Positions 45,937-56,716 of a DNA stretch of 64,000 nucleotides are shown here, in pieces. This DNA comes from Burkholderiales bacterium. Its GTDB lineage: Bacteria; Pseudomonadota; Gammaproteobacteria; Burkholderiales; SG8-41. The notes under the pieces are model-generated. The model did not search any database. It worked only from the letters and a program-made list of their open reading frames with translations, and was not told where the DNA came from. How positions within the stretch are numbered: the first letter of the stretch is position 1; each line of letters starts with the position of its first letter. Position numbers and translations under genes: made by a program. The stretch spans positions 62,001-126,000 of the forward strand of contig JAHCAG010000006.1 of the NCBI GenBank assembly GCA_019635015.1, written 5' to 3'.

Positions 45937-45970
45937 GACTGCTGTGGCCGCCGGCTCGTCCCGGCGGGGA

Positions 45971-47218
<1,248 letters not shown>

Positions 47219-47228
47219 GATGCGGGAA

Positions 47229-47245
47229 GGGGCGCGAAACGCCCC
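47229..47245 (-). other. Hairpin in fabF leader
   Basis: GGGGCG / CGCCCC stem with loop CGAAA. It sits ~10 bases before the fabF ATG and may affect translation. Confidence 0.45.
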
Positions 47246-47263
47246 CTGATCCGTGGGAAATAG

Positions 47264-47285
47264 GGGGAAGGCACGCGCCTTCCCC
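47264..47285 (-). terminator. Hairpin 6 bases after acpP stop
   Basis: A 9-bp perfect stem GGGGAAGGC / GCCTTCCCC, loop ACGC. Followed on the minus strand by CTATTTCCC. A partial terminator or 3' stabiliser that would raise acpP over fabF. Confidence 0.6.
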
Positions 47286-47291
47286 GCGAAC

Positions 47292-47531
47292 TTACGCTTT
47301 CTGGTGGGCCTTGATGTAGTCCGTAGCCTGCTGAACCGTCGTGATCTTCTCGGCTTCCTCGTCCGGAATTTCGGTCTCGAACTCCTCTTCCAGCGCCATC
47401 ACCAGCTCGACGGTATCCAGAGAGTCTGCGCCAAGATCATTGACAAAGGACGACTCGTTCTTGACGTCAGCCTCGTTGACTCCGAGTTGCTCGGCAACAA
47501 TCTTTTTGACGCGCTGCTCGATATTGTCCAT
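47292..47531 (-). CDS. acpP: Acyl carrier protein
   Basis: A 79-residue four-helix carrier. The phosphopantetheine Ser is in [19 protein letters not shown]. Very acidic. AAGGGG precedes the ATG. A ~180-base gap to fabG holds a possible own promoter, consistent with the high expression known for ACP. Confidence 0.98.
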   Translation of the reverse strand: MDNIEQRVKKIVAEQLGVNEADVKNESSFVNDLGADSLDTVELVMALEEEFETEIPDEEAEKITTVQQATDYIKAHQKA

Positions 47532-47617
47532 CTACTGTCCCCTTTCGCGTTGCTTGATGATGTCTGGAGTCGTCCGGATCCGTGAGCGGACATGCCGGCA
47601 ACCCTGTAAAAGCGTGA

Positions 47618-47623
47618 ATTTTA
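47618..47623 (-). promoter_or_regulatory. Candidate -10 of an acpP promoter
   Basis: TAAAAT on the minus strand in an AT-rich tract between fabG and acpP, 87 bases before the acpP ATG. The -35 is weak (GGTTTT at 17 bases). Confidence 0.4.
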
Positions 47624-47710
47624 CCACAAACCGTATTTAAAAAACCGTTTAAAAACAATGATCTGGAACAATTACCGCATTGCCCGCACGAACTGCGCGC
47701 GCCGCGCATT

Positions 47711-48457
47711 CTAGCCCATGTACATGCCGCCGTTGACGTGCAGCGTGCAGCCGGTCACATAAGAGGCCGCATCGGAAGCCAGATAGGCGACGGCAGCGGC
47801 CACATCCTCCACCTTCCCAAGCCTGGCCAGCGGAATCTGGCCGATCAATCCCGCGCGTTGGGCATCGCCCAGCGCGCGCGTCATGTCGGTGTCGATGAAT
47901 CCCGGCGCCACGCAGTTTACCGTGATGTTGCGGCTGCCCACTTCACGGGCCAGGGCCCGGGAAAACCCTTCGACACCGGCTTTGGCGGCCGCGTAATTGC
48001 TCTGACCGGCATTGCCCATTGCGCCGATTACCGAAGTCACGTTGATGATACGCCCTGATCGTGCCTTCATCATGCCGCGGATCACGGTTTTTGACAGTCG
48101 ATAGACCGCCTTGAGGTTGGTCGACATGATCGCGTCCCACTCCTCGTCCTTCATCCGCATCAGCAAATTGTCGCGTGTGATGCCGGCGTTGTTGACGAGG
48201 ATGACCACATCGCCCCATTGCTGCTGTATCGCCGCCAGCACCGCTTCGACCTGCGCGGCATCATTGACGTCCATGGCATAACCTGCGCCGCCGATGCCGG
48301 CTGCGGCGAACTCCCGCGTGATGCCCTCCGCGCCAGCTGCCGTCGTCGCCGTGCCGGCGACCGTGGCGCCTGCCGCACCCAGCGTGAGCGCGATGGACTG
48401 GCCTATGCCGCGCGAAGCGCCGGTGACCAGCGCCAACTTTCCCTTCAGCGTGTTCAT
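47711..48457 (-). CDS. fabG: 3-oxoacyl-ACP reductase
   Basis: A 248-residue SDR. The cofactor motif is ALVTGASRGIGQSIALTLG, NNAGITRDNLL is the ACP-site segment, and the catalytic Ser/Tyr/Lys are in NVTSVIGAMGNAGQSNYAAA followed by KAG. NADPH-dependent reduction in fatty acid elongation. Start ATG 48457 overlaps the fabD stop (ATGA); upstream frames are out of place. Confidence 0.96.
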   Translation of the reverse strand: MNTLKGKLALVTGASRGIGQSIALTLGAAGATVAGTATTAAGAEGITREFAAAGIGGAGYAMDVNDAAQVEAVLAAIQQQWGDVVILVNNAGITRDNLLMRMKDEEWDAIMSTNLKAVYRLSKTVIRGMMKARSGRIINVTSVIGAMGNAGQSNYAAAKAGVEGFSRALAREVGSRNITVNCVAPGFIDTDMTRALGDAQRAGLIGQIPLARLGKVEDVAAAVAYLASDAASYVTGCTLHVNGGMYMG

Positions 48458-49383
48458 CGCAGAGCCTCCATGGTTTGCTGCAGCGATGCCGGATCGGTAA
48501 CTGCGAATCCCTGCAGGCCGTCCTCGATGCGCCGGGTCAGGCCGGCGAGCACCTTGCCCGGGCCACATTCGACAACATGGGTGACCCCCTGTGCCGCAAA
48601 TGCGCGCACGGTCTCCACCCAGCGCACGGGGCTGCAGGCCTGGCGCGCCAGCGCGTCCCTGATCTGCGCCGGCTCATTGATCACGGCGACATCGACATTA
48701 TTGACCACGGCGATCGCTGATGCCCCGAAAGGAATGTCCTGCATCCTTTCCCGCAGGCGCTCCGCCGCAGGTTTCAGCAGTGATGAATGAAAGGGCGCGC
48801 TGACCGGCAGCATCACCGCGCGTTTGGCGCCAAGCGCCTTCGCTGCCGCGGCGCCGCGCTCCACGGCAGCCTTGTGTCCGGCAATGACCACCTGGCTCGG
48901 CGCATTGAAATTGACGGCTTCGACAACCTCGCCCTGAGCCGCCTCTGCGCAGGCGGCACGCACCGCATCGTCATCGAGGCCGAGGATTGCCGCCATCGCC
49001 CCTGTACCCACCGGCACGGCTTCCTGCATTGCTTGTGCGCGGAAACGCACCAGCGGCACGGCATCGGCAAAGGACAGCACGCCGGCAGCCACCAGGGCGG
49101 TGTACTCCCCGAGACTGTGTCCGGCCATCATTGCGGGAGCCGGAGCACCGGCCTCCTGCCAGGCTCGGTAGATCGCAAATGCCGCGGTCAGCATCACTGG
49201 CTGCGTGTTGACTGTTGCGTTAAGTTCGTCTGCGGGACCTTCGGCCGCCAGCCGCCAAAGATCCTGTCCCAGCGCATCGGAAGCTTCCGTGAAGGTGTCG
49301 CGTACGACCCTGCTGCCGGCAAAGCCCTGCATCATGCCCACCGACTGCGAACCCTGTCCGGGAAATACCAAAGCCAGCTTCAT
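48454..49383 (-). CDS. fabD: Malonyl-CoA:ACP transacylase
   Basis: A 309-residue transacylase. The nucleophile Ser is in MMAGHSLGEYTALVAAG, His in PVSAPFHSSLLKPA, and the opening is ALVFPGQGSQSVGMM. Transfers malonyl to ACP. It is 13 bases behind fabH and overlaps fabG by four. Confidence 0.97.
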   Translation of the reverse strand: MKLALVFPGQGSQSVGMMQGFAGSRVVRDTFTEASDALGQDLWRLAAEGPADELNATVNTQPVMLTAAFAIYRAWQEAGAPAPAMMAGHSLGEYTALVAAGVLSFADAVPLVRFRAQAMQEAVPVGTGAMAAILGLDDDAVRAACAEAAQGEVVEAVNFNAPSQVVIAGHKAAVERGAAAAKALGAKRAVMLPVSAPFHSSLLKPAAERLRERMQDIPFGASAIAVVNNVDVAVINEPAQIRDALARQACSPVRWVETVRAFAAQGVTHVVECGPGKVLAGLTRRIEDGLQGFAVTDPASLQQTMEALR

Positions 49384-49396
49384 CGTTGATTGATCC

Positions 49397-50362
49397 TCAC
49401 CACTTGATTAATACGGCGCCCCAGGTGAACCCCCCGCCGACGCCTTCCAGCATCACATGCTGCCCGGATTTTATACGGCCATCGCGCACCGCCTCGTCGA
49501 GCGCCAGCGGCACCGAAGCCGCGGAAGTATTGGCATGCCGGTCCACTGTCGTGATCACCCGTTCCATCGGCAGCCCCAGTTTTTTTGCGGTGGCCTGCAG
49601 GATGCGGATGTTGGCCTGATGGGGTATCAGCCAGTCGATGTCGGATTTCTGCAGCCCGGCCTCGGCCAGCGCCTCGAGTGCAACCTCCTCCAGCACCTTG
49701 ACCGCAAACTTGAACACCGCCGTGCCGTCCATCTGCAGCAGGGGCCTGCCGCTGACCTTGCCGCCGCAGACGCTGCCCGGCACTGAAAGGATGCCGGCAT
49801 GGCTGCCGTCCGCATGCAGCGGCGCCGCGAGTATGCCCGGGGTTTCGCTGCGCTTCAGCACCACCGCGCCTGCACCGTCACCGAACAGCACGCAGGTGCC
49901 GCGATCCTCCCAGTCGAGGATGCGGGAGAATACTTCAGCGCCGACCACCAGGATATGTTCGTAACGGCCGGACCGCATGAACTGGTCCGCCGTCGCCAGC
50001 GCATAGACAAAACCGCTGCATACCGCCTGCACGTCGAAGGCCGGCATGCCCTTTGCTCCGAGCTTCGCCTGCAACAGGCACGCGGTGCTCGGAAAAACCA
50101 TGTCCGGCGTTGATGTGGCAACGATGATCAGGTCAAGCTGCCTGCCGGAAATGCCTGCCGCCTCAAGTGCGCGCTGCGAGGCTTTCAGCGCGAGGTCACT
50201 GGCATTTTCGTTATCTGCGGCAACGTGCCGTTCACGGATGCCGGTACGCTGCCGTATCCACTCGTCGGAAGTCTCCATGATCGCCGCGAGATCGGCGTTG
50301 GTCACTGTTTTTTCCGGGAGGTAGCTCCCGGTGCCGACAATGCGCGAATGGATAATCGTCAT
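49397..50362 (-). CDS. fabH: Beta-ketoacyl-ACP synthase III
   Basis: A 321-residue initiator condensing enzyme. Cys in [20 protein letters not shown], His in [14 protein letters not shown], Asn in [16 protein letters not shown]. Starts fatty acid synthesis from acetyl-CoA. It overlaps the plsX stop by four bases. Confidence 0.97.
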   Translation of the reverse strand: MTIIHSRIVGTGSYLPEKTVTNADLAAIMETSDEWIRQRTGIRERHVAADNENASDLALKASQRALEAAGISGRQLDLIIVATSTPDMVFPSTACLLQAKLGAKGMPAFDVQAVCSGFVYALATADQFMRSGRYEHILVVGAEVFSRILDWEDRGTCVLFGDGAGAVVLKRSETPGILAAPLHADGSHAGILSVPGSVCGGKVSGRPLLQMDGTAVFKFAVKVLEEVALEALAEAGLQKSDIDWLIPHQANIRILQATAKKLGLPMERVITTVDRHANTSAASVPLALDEAVRDGRIKSGQHVMLEGVGGGFTWGAVLIKW

Positions 50363-51384
50363 GCGGATTGGGCTTTCTGTTCCAGTGCAGCCATCCTTTC
50401 GCTGATGTGCACGAGCACCCCGGTGCGCACTTCATTGACTGCGTGTTCGATTGCGAAACCGAAGGCAAAGGCATCCGCTGAGCCATGGCTCTTGATGACC
50501 ACGCCGCGCAGGCCCAGCAGGCTTGCGCCGTTGTAGCGGCGGTGGTCGACACGGTCCTTGAAAGCCTTGATCACGGGCATCGCCACCAGCCCCAGCAGCT
50601 TCGTAAGCAGGTTTTTCCTGAATTCCTCGCGCAGGTAGGTCGCCAGCATCTGTGCCAGCCCTTCCGAGGTTTTCAGCGCGACGTTGCCGACAAAACCGTC
50701 GCATACCACGACATCAGTGGTGCCTTTGTAGATGTCGTCGCCTTCGATATTGCCGTGAAAATTGAGGCCGCTGGCGCGCAGCAGCAGCGCAGCATCCTTG
50801 ACCACCTCGTTGCCCTTGATGTCTTCTTCGCCAATGTTCAGCAGCCCCACCGTGGGGCGCGGCTTGTGCTCGACAGAAGCCACCAGTTCGGCACCCATGA
50901 TGCCGAACTGCAACAGGTGTTCGGCGCTGCAGTCGACGTTGGCGCCGAGATCGAGGATGTGGGTATGGCCTTTCAGGGTCGGCAGCATGGTCGCAATCGC
51001 CGGCCGGTCGATGCCGGGAAGTGTCTTGAGCACAAAACGGGAAATGGCCATCAGCGCGCCGGTGTTGCCCGCACTGACACAGGCCTGCGCCTCGCCGCTT
51101 TTGACAAGGTCGATGGCAACCCGCATCGAGGAATCCTTCTTGCCGCGCAGCGCGGTGGCCGGCGGCTCGTCCATGCTGACCACCTCGCTGGCGTGATGCA
51201 CGCGCAGGCGGTCGCCGGGTACTGCTCCGGCACGCTGCAGCTCCACAAGGATCTGCTCCTGCAGCCCAACCAGCACGAAGCTGCAGCCGGCGTCACGGCG
51301 TGACCATTCGACCGCAGCGGGCACGGTTACGCGCACGCCGTGGTCGCCACCCATGCAATCGATGGCAACAGTCACATCCTTCAA
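50359..51384 (-). CDS. plsX: Phosphate acyltransferase PlsX
   Basis: A 341-residue acyl-ACP:phosphate acyltransferase; the opening [20 protein letters not shown] and [32 protein letters not shown] are characteristic. Makes acyl-phosphate for phospholipid synthesis. It lies 66 bases after rpmF; the plsX-fabHDG order is the conserved bacterial one. GGATCCTTGAAGG near the ATG is the likely binding region. Confidence 0.97.
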   Translation of the reverse strand: MKDVTVAIDCMGGDHGVRVTVPAAVEWSRRDAGCSFVLVGLQEQILVELQRAGAVPGDRLRVHHASEVVSMDEPPATALRGKKDSSMRVAIDLVKSGEAQACVSAGNTGALMAISRFVLKTLPGIDRPAIATMLPTLKGHTHILDLGANVDCSAEHLLQFGIMGAELVASVEHKPRPTVGLLNIGEEDIKGNEVVKDAALLLRASGLNFHGNIEGDDIYKGTTDVVVCDGFVGNVALKTSEGLAQMLATYLREEFRKNLLTKLLGLVAMPVIKAFKDRVDHRRYNGASLLGLRGVVIKSHGSADAFAFGFAIEHAVNEVRTGVLVHISERMAALEQKAQSA

Positions 51385-51450
51385 GGGATCCTCCTCATCG
51401 GGCCCTGCCGACTTCGGCGGAGCCGGTCATCCCGCAAGTGCCGTGGCGTA

Positions 51451-51630
51451 TTACTCGCCTTTGGCCTTGATTACTTTCTTGCCGCGGTAGTAGCCGTTGG
51501 GGCTGATATGATGACGCAGATGCGCCTCACCGGAGGTCGGCTCCACGGCGAGGGCGGGTTTGACAAGCGCATCGTGGGAGCGGTGCATACCCCGCTTGGA
51601 AGGGGACTTCTTGTTTTGCTGTACAGCCAT
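51451..51630 (-). CDS. rpmF: Ribosomal protein L32
   Basis: A 59-residue basic protein, [20 protein letters not shown] at the start and [20 protein letters not shown] at the end. CAGGAGATTGAC precedes ATG 51630. It has no zinc Cys, like proteobacterial L32. It is 17 bases behind yceD. Confidence 0.97.
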   Translation of the reverse strand: MAVQQNKKSPSKRGMHRSHDALVKPALAVEPTSGEAHLRHHISPNGYYRGKKVIKAKGE

Positions 51631-51647
51631 GTCAATCTCCTGAAAAT

Positions 51648-52175
51648 TTAATCTTTGTTCGTCTGTTCCGGATCCAGCAGGGAAGCCAAGGCTGAAAACG
51701 GCGAAACTTTTCCACCGCGACCGCCCTCTGCGCTCCAATCACTGCACTTTCCGTCGCCATGCCTGACCGAATACGGCAGGCCCAGCAAAATCTCGTCTTC
51801 AACCAGTTCCAGCACGTCCAGTTCCTGTCCGGCTTCGATCCATTCCGGTGTTTCAGGATCGTCTGCATCCTCCGGCTGTGCCGCCCCGGGCTCTGCGATC
51901 AGCACTTTGGAGGCCAGTTTCAGCAGAAAATCCAGCGGTGCCAGACAGCGATCGCAGCGCATATGCGCTGTTCCGGCGACTTCCAGTTCCAGCAACGGCC
52001 GCTGGCGCTGGTCCAGCCTGCCGCGCAGCTCGTAGGAAACCGTCCCTCCGGTGTCGGCCACCCGATCCAGCAACCGCGGCATGGCTGCAATCGCGATCAC
52101 GCCGCTGCGCGAACCGCCGGCACGCGCAAATGCAAACGGATCCTCAAGGCGGTACACTGCATCGGGTCCGGACAT
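51648..52175 (-). CDS. yceD: YceD/DUF177 protein (23S rRNA accumulation)
   Basis: A 175-residue protein, near the 173 residues of E. coli YceD. It has the Cys pair [13 protein letters not shown] and the acidic C-terminal [20 protein letters not shown]. YceD is linked to 23S rRNA maturation and cotranscribed with rpmF. ATG 52175 is chosen because a strong promoter lies just upstream; the in-frame ATG at 52223 lies upstream of the -35. It has no Shine-Dalgarno and a predicted 3-nt leader. Confidence 0.85.
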   Translation of the reverse strand: MSGPDAVYRLEDPFAFARAGGSRSGVIAIAAMPRLLDRVADTGGTVSYELRGRLDQRQRPLLELEVAGTAHMRCDRCLAPLDFLLKLASKVLIAEPGAAQPEDADDPETPEWIEAGQELDVLELVEDEILLGLPYSVRHGDGKCSDWSAEGGRGGKVSPFSALASLLDPEQTNKD

Positions 52176-52184
52176 AAGCGGCGC

Positions 52185-52213
52185 ATGATAGTATTTTCGG
52201 CATCTGCTGTCAA
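52185..52213 (-). promoter_or_regulatory. Sigma-70 promoter for yceD-rpmF-plsX-fab operon
   Basis: TTGACA (52208-52213) and TATCAT (52185-52190) with a perfect 17-base spacer on the minus strand. The predicted start is ~52178, three bases before the yceD ATG. Confidence 0.75.
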
Positions 52214-52342
52214 AAATAATCATGCCAAATTCCCTGTTAAGCCAAGCACTTAGCCCCGCCCTTTTATCCTGTGGACCCACGGTGCCGCGGGTCTTGTCCG
52301 CCCGCCTAACACCTGCCGTTTCAGGCACTTAGGAGGGCGTCG

Positions 52343-52930
52343 ATGGCAACCCGGCCCCTGATCGTACTGGCCTCGTCCTCCGTATATCGCAAGGCACTGC
52401 TGGCCCGCATCGGCATTGATTGCCCTGCCCTCGCCCCGGATATCGACGAAAGTCCTCTGCCGGGCGAGACCCCAGTCGCAACCGCGCTCCGGCTCGCCGG
52501 AGCCAAGGCCCGGAAAATCGGCGAACGCGAACCCGCCTCACTGATCATCGGTTCCGACCAGGTCGCGGTTCTCGGCACCCGGGTCCTCGGCAAACCCGGC
52601 ACCCACGCTGCCGCAACCGAACAGCTCCGCACCATGAGCGGCAACACAGTGACATTCCATACCGCGCTCTGCCTGCTCAACGCCGCCGCTGCATCAATGC
52701 ACACGGCGTGTGTGCCGACCACGGTACGTTTCCGCAAACTGGAAGCGGCGCAGATCGAGCGTTACCTGCAGCAGGACCAGCCCTATGACTGCGCCGGCAG
52801 CGCAAAGATCGAGTCCCTCGGCATCGTACTGGTCGAGCGCGTAGAAAGCGAAGATCCGACCGCGCTGATCGGCCTGCCGCTGATTGCGCTGGTCGGCATG
52901 CTGCGGCAGGAAGGCGTCGTCATCCCGTGA
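52343..52930 (+). CDS. Maf-family nucleotide pyrophosphatase (YceF-type)
   Basis: A 195-residue Maf protein. Opens with VLASSSVYRKALLARIG, has the Maf/YceF signature ALAPDIDESPLPGETP and the catalytic region LIIGSDQVAVLGTRVLGKPG, with QDQPYDCAGSAKIESLG near the C terminus. YceF-type members hydrolyse 7-methyl-GTP. A strong AGGAGGG site precedes the ATG. It is divergent from yceD and overlaps the next gene by GTGA. Confidence 0.9.
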   Translation: MATRPLIVLASSSVYRKALLARIGIDCPALAPDIDESPLPGETPVATALRLAGAKARKIGEREPASLIIGSDQVAVLGTRVLGKPGTHAAATEQLRTMSGNTVTFHTALCLLNAAAASMHTACVPTTVRFRKLEAAQIERYLQQDQPYDCAGSAKIESLGIVLVERVESEDPTALIGLPLIALVGMLRQEGVVIP

Positions 52931-53652
52931 GCGCGGCCCTTTCTCCCGGCACGCTGTACCTGCTGCCCACCGGTCTTGGCGCATCCAGTCTCCCGGACGT
53001 GCTCCCCTTGCATGTGCTTTCGATTGCAGGCCGGCTTGCCCGTTTCATTGCCGAAAATCCGAAATCGGCACGTGCCTTCCTGAAGCAGGCCGGCTACCCA
53101 CGTCCCCTGTCCGAAGCCGTCATCACAACACTCGACAAGAACACGCCGGCTGAGGCCATACCCGGACTGCTCGAACCGCTGCTGCAGGGCTGCGATGTCG
53201 GGCTGCTCTCGGAAGCGGGATGTCCGGCCATTGCCGATCCCGGCGCACTGCTGGTGCGCGCCGCACACCGGGCCGGGATCATCGTCATGCCGCTGGTGGG
53301 TCCCTCGTCCATCCTGCTGGCGCTGATGGCTTCCGGCCTCAACGGCCAGCGTTTCGCATTTCACGGCTACCTGCCCGTCGAAAATGCGGCACGCGCGGGA
53401 CGCTTGCGCGAACTGGAGCGGCGTTCGCGGCAGGACGATGCCACGCAAGTTTTCATCGAAACGCCGTACCGCAACGATGCCATGCTGCAGGCGCTGCTCG
53501 ACAGCTGCGCGCCGGACACGCTGCTCTGTGTGGCAACCGACCTTACTCAGCCATCCGGGCAGGTGCGCACGCAGCGTATTGCGGACTGGCGCAGGAAGCC
53601 CCCCTCAATCGACAGGCGCCCTTCGGTCTTCCTGGTCTACGCCGGAGCGTGA
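52927..53652 (+). CDS. SAM-dependent tetrapyrrole-methylase-fold protein (RsmI-like)
   Basis: A 241-residue protein of the methylase family containing RsmI. GTG 52927 overlaps the maf stop by four bases (GTGA). Motifs are GTLYLLPTGLG, LLSEAGCPAIADPGALLVR (rRNA methylase signature), PLVGPSSILLALMASGL, and IETPYRNDAMLQALL. RsmI methylates C1402 of 16S rRNA, but this short form is the YraL-like paralogue found near maf in betaproteobacteria. A paralogue role is inferred. Confidence 0.85.
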   Translation: MSAALSPGTLYLLPTGLGASSLPDVLPLHVLSIAGRLARFIAENPKSARAFLKQAGYPRPLSEAVITTLDKNTPAEAIPGLLEPLLQGCDVGLLSEAGCPAIADPGALLVRAAHRAGIIVMPLVGPSSILLALMASGLNGQRFAFHGYLPVENAARAGRLRELERRSRQDDATQVFIETPYRNDAMLQALLDSCAPDTLLCVATDLTQPSGQVRTQRIADWRRKPPSIDRRPSVFLVYAGA

Positions 53653-53667
53653 GCACGGGTCAGGCCT

Positions 53668-54621
53668 TTACCGGATGTTCAGGCTGCCGATCCCGCCCAG
53701 TTTGACCAGTGTTTCCACCGCCGCCGCGCCAAAACGTCGCGCAAAACGCTCGGCAATGTTCTCCTGCTGCGTGTAATCGACGATGTCCTCGGCCTTGATC
53801 ACTTCACGCGCGACGTAATCCAGGCTGCCCAGCGCATCGGCAAGGCCAAGGTCGATGCTCTTCTGCCCGACCCACAGCAGGCCCGAGAACATCTCCGGCG
53901 TTTCCTTCAGCCGCTTGCCGCGTCCTTGGCGCACCACCGTAATGAATTGCTGGTGGATGTCATCGAGCATGGTTTCAGCGTGCTCCGTCTGCTCCGGCTG
54001 GATCGGTGAAAACGGGTCGAGGAAGCCCTTGTTCCTGCCGGCGGCCAGCAGGCGGCGCTCGACCCCCAGTTTCTCCATGGTCCCGGTGAAACCGAAACCG
54101 TCCATCAGCACTCCGATGGAGCCGATGATGCTCGCCTTGTCGACGTATATCCGGTCGGCGGCGGCGGCGATGTAATAACCGCCGGAAGCGCAGATGTCCT
54201 CGACCACCGCATATAGCGGCACTTCCGGGTATTTGCTGCGCAGGCGTTTGATCTCATCATTGATGTACCCCGCCTGTACCGGACTGCCGCCGGGACTGTT
54301 GATGCGCAGGACCACGCCTTTCGTGTTTTTGTCCTTGAACGCAGCCTGCATCCCGGCAATCACCTTGTCGGCACTGGCCATGGATCCGGGCGCTATGACT
54401 CCAGAGACATCCACCAGCGCCGTATGGCTTCCCTTGGAGCCTTCACCGCCACTGAGCCAGCCCATGCCGATGAACAGCAGCGCGAACAGGTACAGCAGCA
54501 CCATCAATTTGAAAAACATGCCCCAGTGGCGGGAACGGCGTTGTTCCTGGATCGCGGCGAGCGCCACTTTTTCCAGTAGTGCCCGTTCCCAGTGGGGGCC
54601 GGAAGGTTGCTGATCTGACAT
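53668..54621 (-). CDS. sppA: Signal peptide peptidase SppA, short (S49 family)
   Basis: A 317-residue membrane protease. The TM segment is FFKLMVLLYLFALLFIGMGW, the nucleophile Ser lies in ICASGGYYIAAAADRIYVD and the Lys follows in KASIIGSIGVLMDGFGF. Degrades leftover signal peptides. Single-domain form. AAAGGA precedes the ATG and the leader carries the AT-rich boundary motif. Confidence 0.92.
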   Translation of the reverse strand: MSDQQPSGPHWERALLEKVALAAIQEQRRSRHWGMFFKLMVLLYLFALLFIGMGWLSGGEGSKGSHTALVDVSGVIAPGSMASADKVIAGMQAAFKDKNTKGVVLRINSPGGSPVQAGYINDEIKRLRSKYPEVPLYAVVEDICASGGYYIAAAADRIYVDKASIIGSIGVLMDGFGFTGTMEKLGVERRLLAAGRNKGFLDPFSPIQPEQTEHAETMLDDIHQQFITVVRQGRGKRLKETPEMFSGLLWVGQKSIDLGLADALGSLDYVAREVIKAEDIVDYTQQENIAERFARRFGAAAVETLVKLGGIGSLNIR

Positions 54622-54633
54622 ATAATATCCTTT

Positions 54634-54648
54634 AAAAACAAATACTTA
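54634..54648 (-). repeat. AT-rich boundary motif, copy 4
   Basis: AAAAACAAATACTTA is identical to the reverse complement of copy 3 over 15 bases. It lies in the sppA leader, about 15 bases before the ATG. Confidence 0.6.
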
Positions 54649-54682
54649 ATTTATTTGCTGATGCTCGGGAGTTTCAGTCACA

Positions 54683-55339
54683 TTATCGCCGCAACAGCAG
54701 CCAATCCCGCAAGCCCTGCAGCTCATCCAGCATCGCCAGGGGCCGGCAAGCCAATAACGCGCTCCGTTCATGGGCGCCATAGGTTACGGCAACCGCGGCC
54801 ACGCCGGCGGCGCCGGCCATTTCGAGGTCATGGGTCGTATCACCAATCATCACCGTCGACGCAGGTGTCGCGGCCAGCGTATCCATCACCGCCTGCAGCA
54901 TGCCCGGGTGCGGCTTCGAAAATCCTTCGTCGGCGCAGCGCGTGGTGTCGAAATATGGCGCGAGCCCGGTTTCCTCCAGTGCGCGATCCAGTCCACGCCG
55001 GCTCTTGCCGGTGGCAACCGCCAGCAGAAAACCGCGCTCACTCAGTTCGCGAATCATCTCTGCGGCTCCCGGAAACAGGGTCGTGCCGCGGTCGCGCAGC
55101 AGAAAATGGCGGCGGTAGAGTTCGAGCAGTCGTGGATACTGCTCCGGCAACAGATCGGGCACGGCGTACGCCAGCGCATCCGTCAGGCCGAGGCCGATCA
55201 CGTAACGTGCCTGCCGTTCGCCGGGCACCGCAACACCAAGTTCGGCACAGGCCGCCTGCAGTGATTCGGCAATGGCCGCAGCCGAATCCATCAGCGTGCC
55301 ATCCCAGTCGAAAACCAGCAGTTCAAACTTCGGTGTCAT
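54683..55339 (-). CDS. HAD-family phosphatase (Gph-like)
   Basis: A 218-residue HAD hydrolase: motif I FDWDGTLMDSAAAI, motif II near AVATGKSRRGLDRAL, motif IV MIGDTTHDLEMAGAAG. Phosphoglycolate-phosphatase-like; substrate unproven. It overlaps rluC by 17 bases. Confidence 0.9.
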   Translation of the reverse strand: MTPKFELLVFDWDGTLMDSAAAIAESLQAACAELGVAVPGERQARYVIGLGLTDALAYAVPDLLPEQYPRLLELYRRHFLLRDRGTTLFPGAAEMIRELSERGFLLAVATGKSRRGLDRALEETGLAPYFDTTRCADEGFSKPHPGMLQAVMDTLAATPASTVMIGDTTHDLEMAGAAGVAAVAVTYGAHERSALLACRPLAMLDELQGLRDWLLLRR

Positions 55340-56288
55340 ACCGACCCGGCTTGAGGGAAGCTTCTATGAATCCGCGCAGTTCGGCAGGCAGCGGAGCCTC
55401 GAATAGCAGCTTGCCGCCGCTCAGCGGATGGCGGATGCCGATTTTTGCGGAATGCAGGAACATCCGTTTGAGTCCCTGCTTCGCCAGCGCCTTGTTCAGC
55501 GCGAAATCACCGTATTTGTCATCACCGAGGATCGGATAACCGAGATGGGAAAGGTGAACCCGGATCTGGTGGGTGCGTCCGGTTTTCAGCTCGGCGTCAA
55601 GCAGGCTGTACGGCCCTACGCGCCGCTCCAGGCGGAATATCGTGATCGCGGAATCACCCGCCGGACCGACCTTGACCTTCCGCTCGCCCGAAGCACGCAC
55701 CTTTTTTTCCAGCGGCAGATCGACCATGCGCTTGCGCTCCTTCCACAAGCCCTTGACCAGCGTGAAGTAATGTTTTGACACCTCGCCGGCCTGCATCTGC
55801 CGGTGCAATTCCACCAGTGCTGCCCTTTTTTTTGCCAGCATCAGCACACCGGAAGTCTCGCGGTCGATGCGATGCACCAGTTCCAGGAAGGAATGCCCGG
55901 GGCGGGACTGGCGCAACGCCTCGATCACGCCAAAACTGACCCCGCTGCCGCCATGCACCGCCAGACCTGCCGGCTTGTCGATAACCAGCAATGCTTCGTC
56001 TTCGAACAACACCTCCGGCCTGAATCCGGCTGCCGCTGCCACGGACGGGCGTTCAGCAGGCTGTGCCACCCGTATCGGCGGTATCCGCAGCTCGTCGCCC
56101 CGTTGCAGCCGGTAATCCGGACCAATCCGGCCGCTGTTGACCCTGACCTCACCGCTGCGCAGGATCCGGTAAATATGGCTCTTGGGCACCCCTTTAAGCC
56201 TACGCATCAGATAGTTGTCGATGCGCTGGCCAGCCGCGTCCTCGCCGATGGGCTGCCGCAATGTGGAATCTTTACTTAACTTGTTCAT
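55323..56288 (-). CDS. rluC: 23S rRNA pseudouridine synthase RluC
   Basis: A 321-residue pseudouridine synthase. An S4 RNA-binding domain (QRIDNYLMRRLKGVPKSHIY) precedes the catalytic Asp motif ELVHRIDRETSGVLML and RTHQIRVHLSHLGYPILGD. Modifies 23S positions 955/2504/2580 in E. coli. It is divergent from rne. Confidence 0.92.
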   Translation of the reverse strand: MNKLSKDSTLRQPIGEDAAGQRIDNYLMRRLKGVPKSHIYRILRSGEVRVNSGRIGPDYRLQRGDELRIPPIRVAQPAERPSVAAAAGFRPEVLFEDEALLVIDKPAGLAVHGGSGVSFGVIEALRQSRPGHSFLELVHRIDRETSGVLMLAKKRAALVELHRQMQAGEVSKHYFTLVKGLWKERKRMVDLPLEKKVRASGERKVKVGPAGDSAITIFRLERRVGPYSLLDAELKTGRTHQIRVHLSHLGYPILGDDKYGDFALNKALAKQGLKRMFLHSAKIGIRHPLSGGKLLFEAPLPAELRGFIEASLKPGRYDTEV

Positions 56289-56414
56289 TTACTTATACTT
56301 CTTAAGGTCACACTCTTGGCGGACAACGCGGATGCCGAAACCGGCACCTGGGCCCGAGCCCGACGCGAAGGAATTCCGGAACTGGTGTGCCCTGCGATGG
56401 CTGCCCCCGATACG
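56289..56414 (-). pseudogene. Possible remnant of a formylglycine-generating/sulfatase-modifying domain
   Basis: The minus-strand frame ending TAA directly before the rluC ATG reads RIGGSHRRAHQFRNSFASG and ends GFGIRVVRQECDLKKYK. This resembles the C terminus of FGE-sulfatase domains (RGGSW..., GFRVVR). It is only about 40 residues with no intact upstream domain, so it would be a fragment. Similarity is judged by eye only. Confidence 0.3.
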
Positions 56415-56716
56415 CGAATGCGGCAAAGGCGCTGTTGCTGAGGTCACGGCCAAGGCCGTGGCTGCAATGAATACAGGGTTAAAGTCGCTCACCGATGGAA
56501 GTAGCGATATTAGATGAATTACGCGCTCAAGGCACTGTTTGAATTCCCGGATTTGCGCATGTCGCGAATCCCTGCAAGACACACTGCATAACCAGGACCC
56601 CGGTCACGATCGATTCATGATTTTGCCAATCGACTGAAACATTCTGAGTCCGCCGCCCGCGGGCGGTTGCCGTAGTGTGCATCCCGTGCAAATCCTTGAG
56701 CGCGGGAGAAGAAGAA
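56415..56716 (+). other. rne leader region
   Basis: About 300 bases upstream of the rne ATG have no gene. They contain inverted repeats CACGGCC/GGCCGTG (near 56451) and the palindrome CCGCCCGCGGGCGG (56653-56666). Long structured 5' UTRs regulate rne in E. coli; a similar role is plausible, not shown. Confidence 0.5.
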
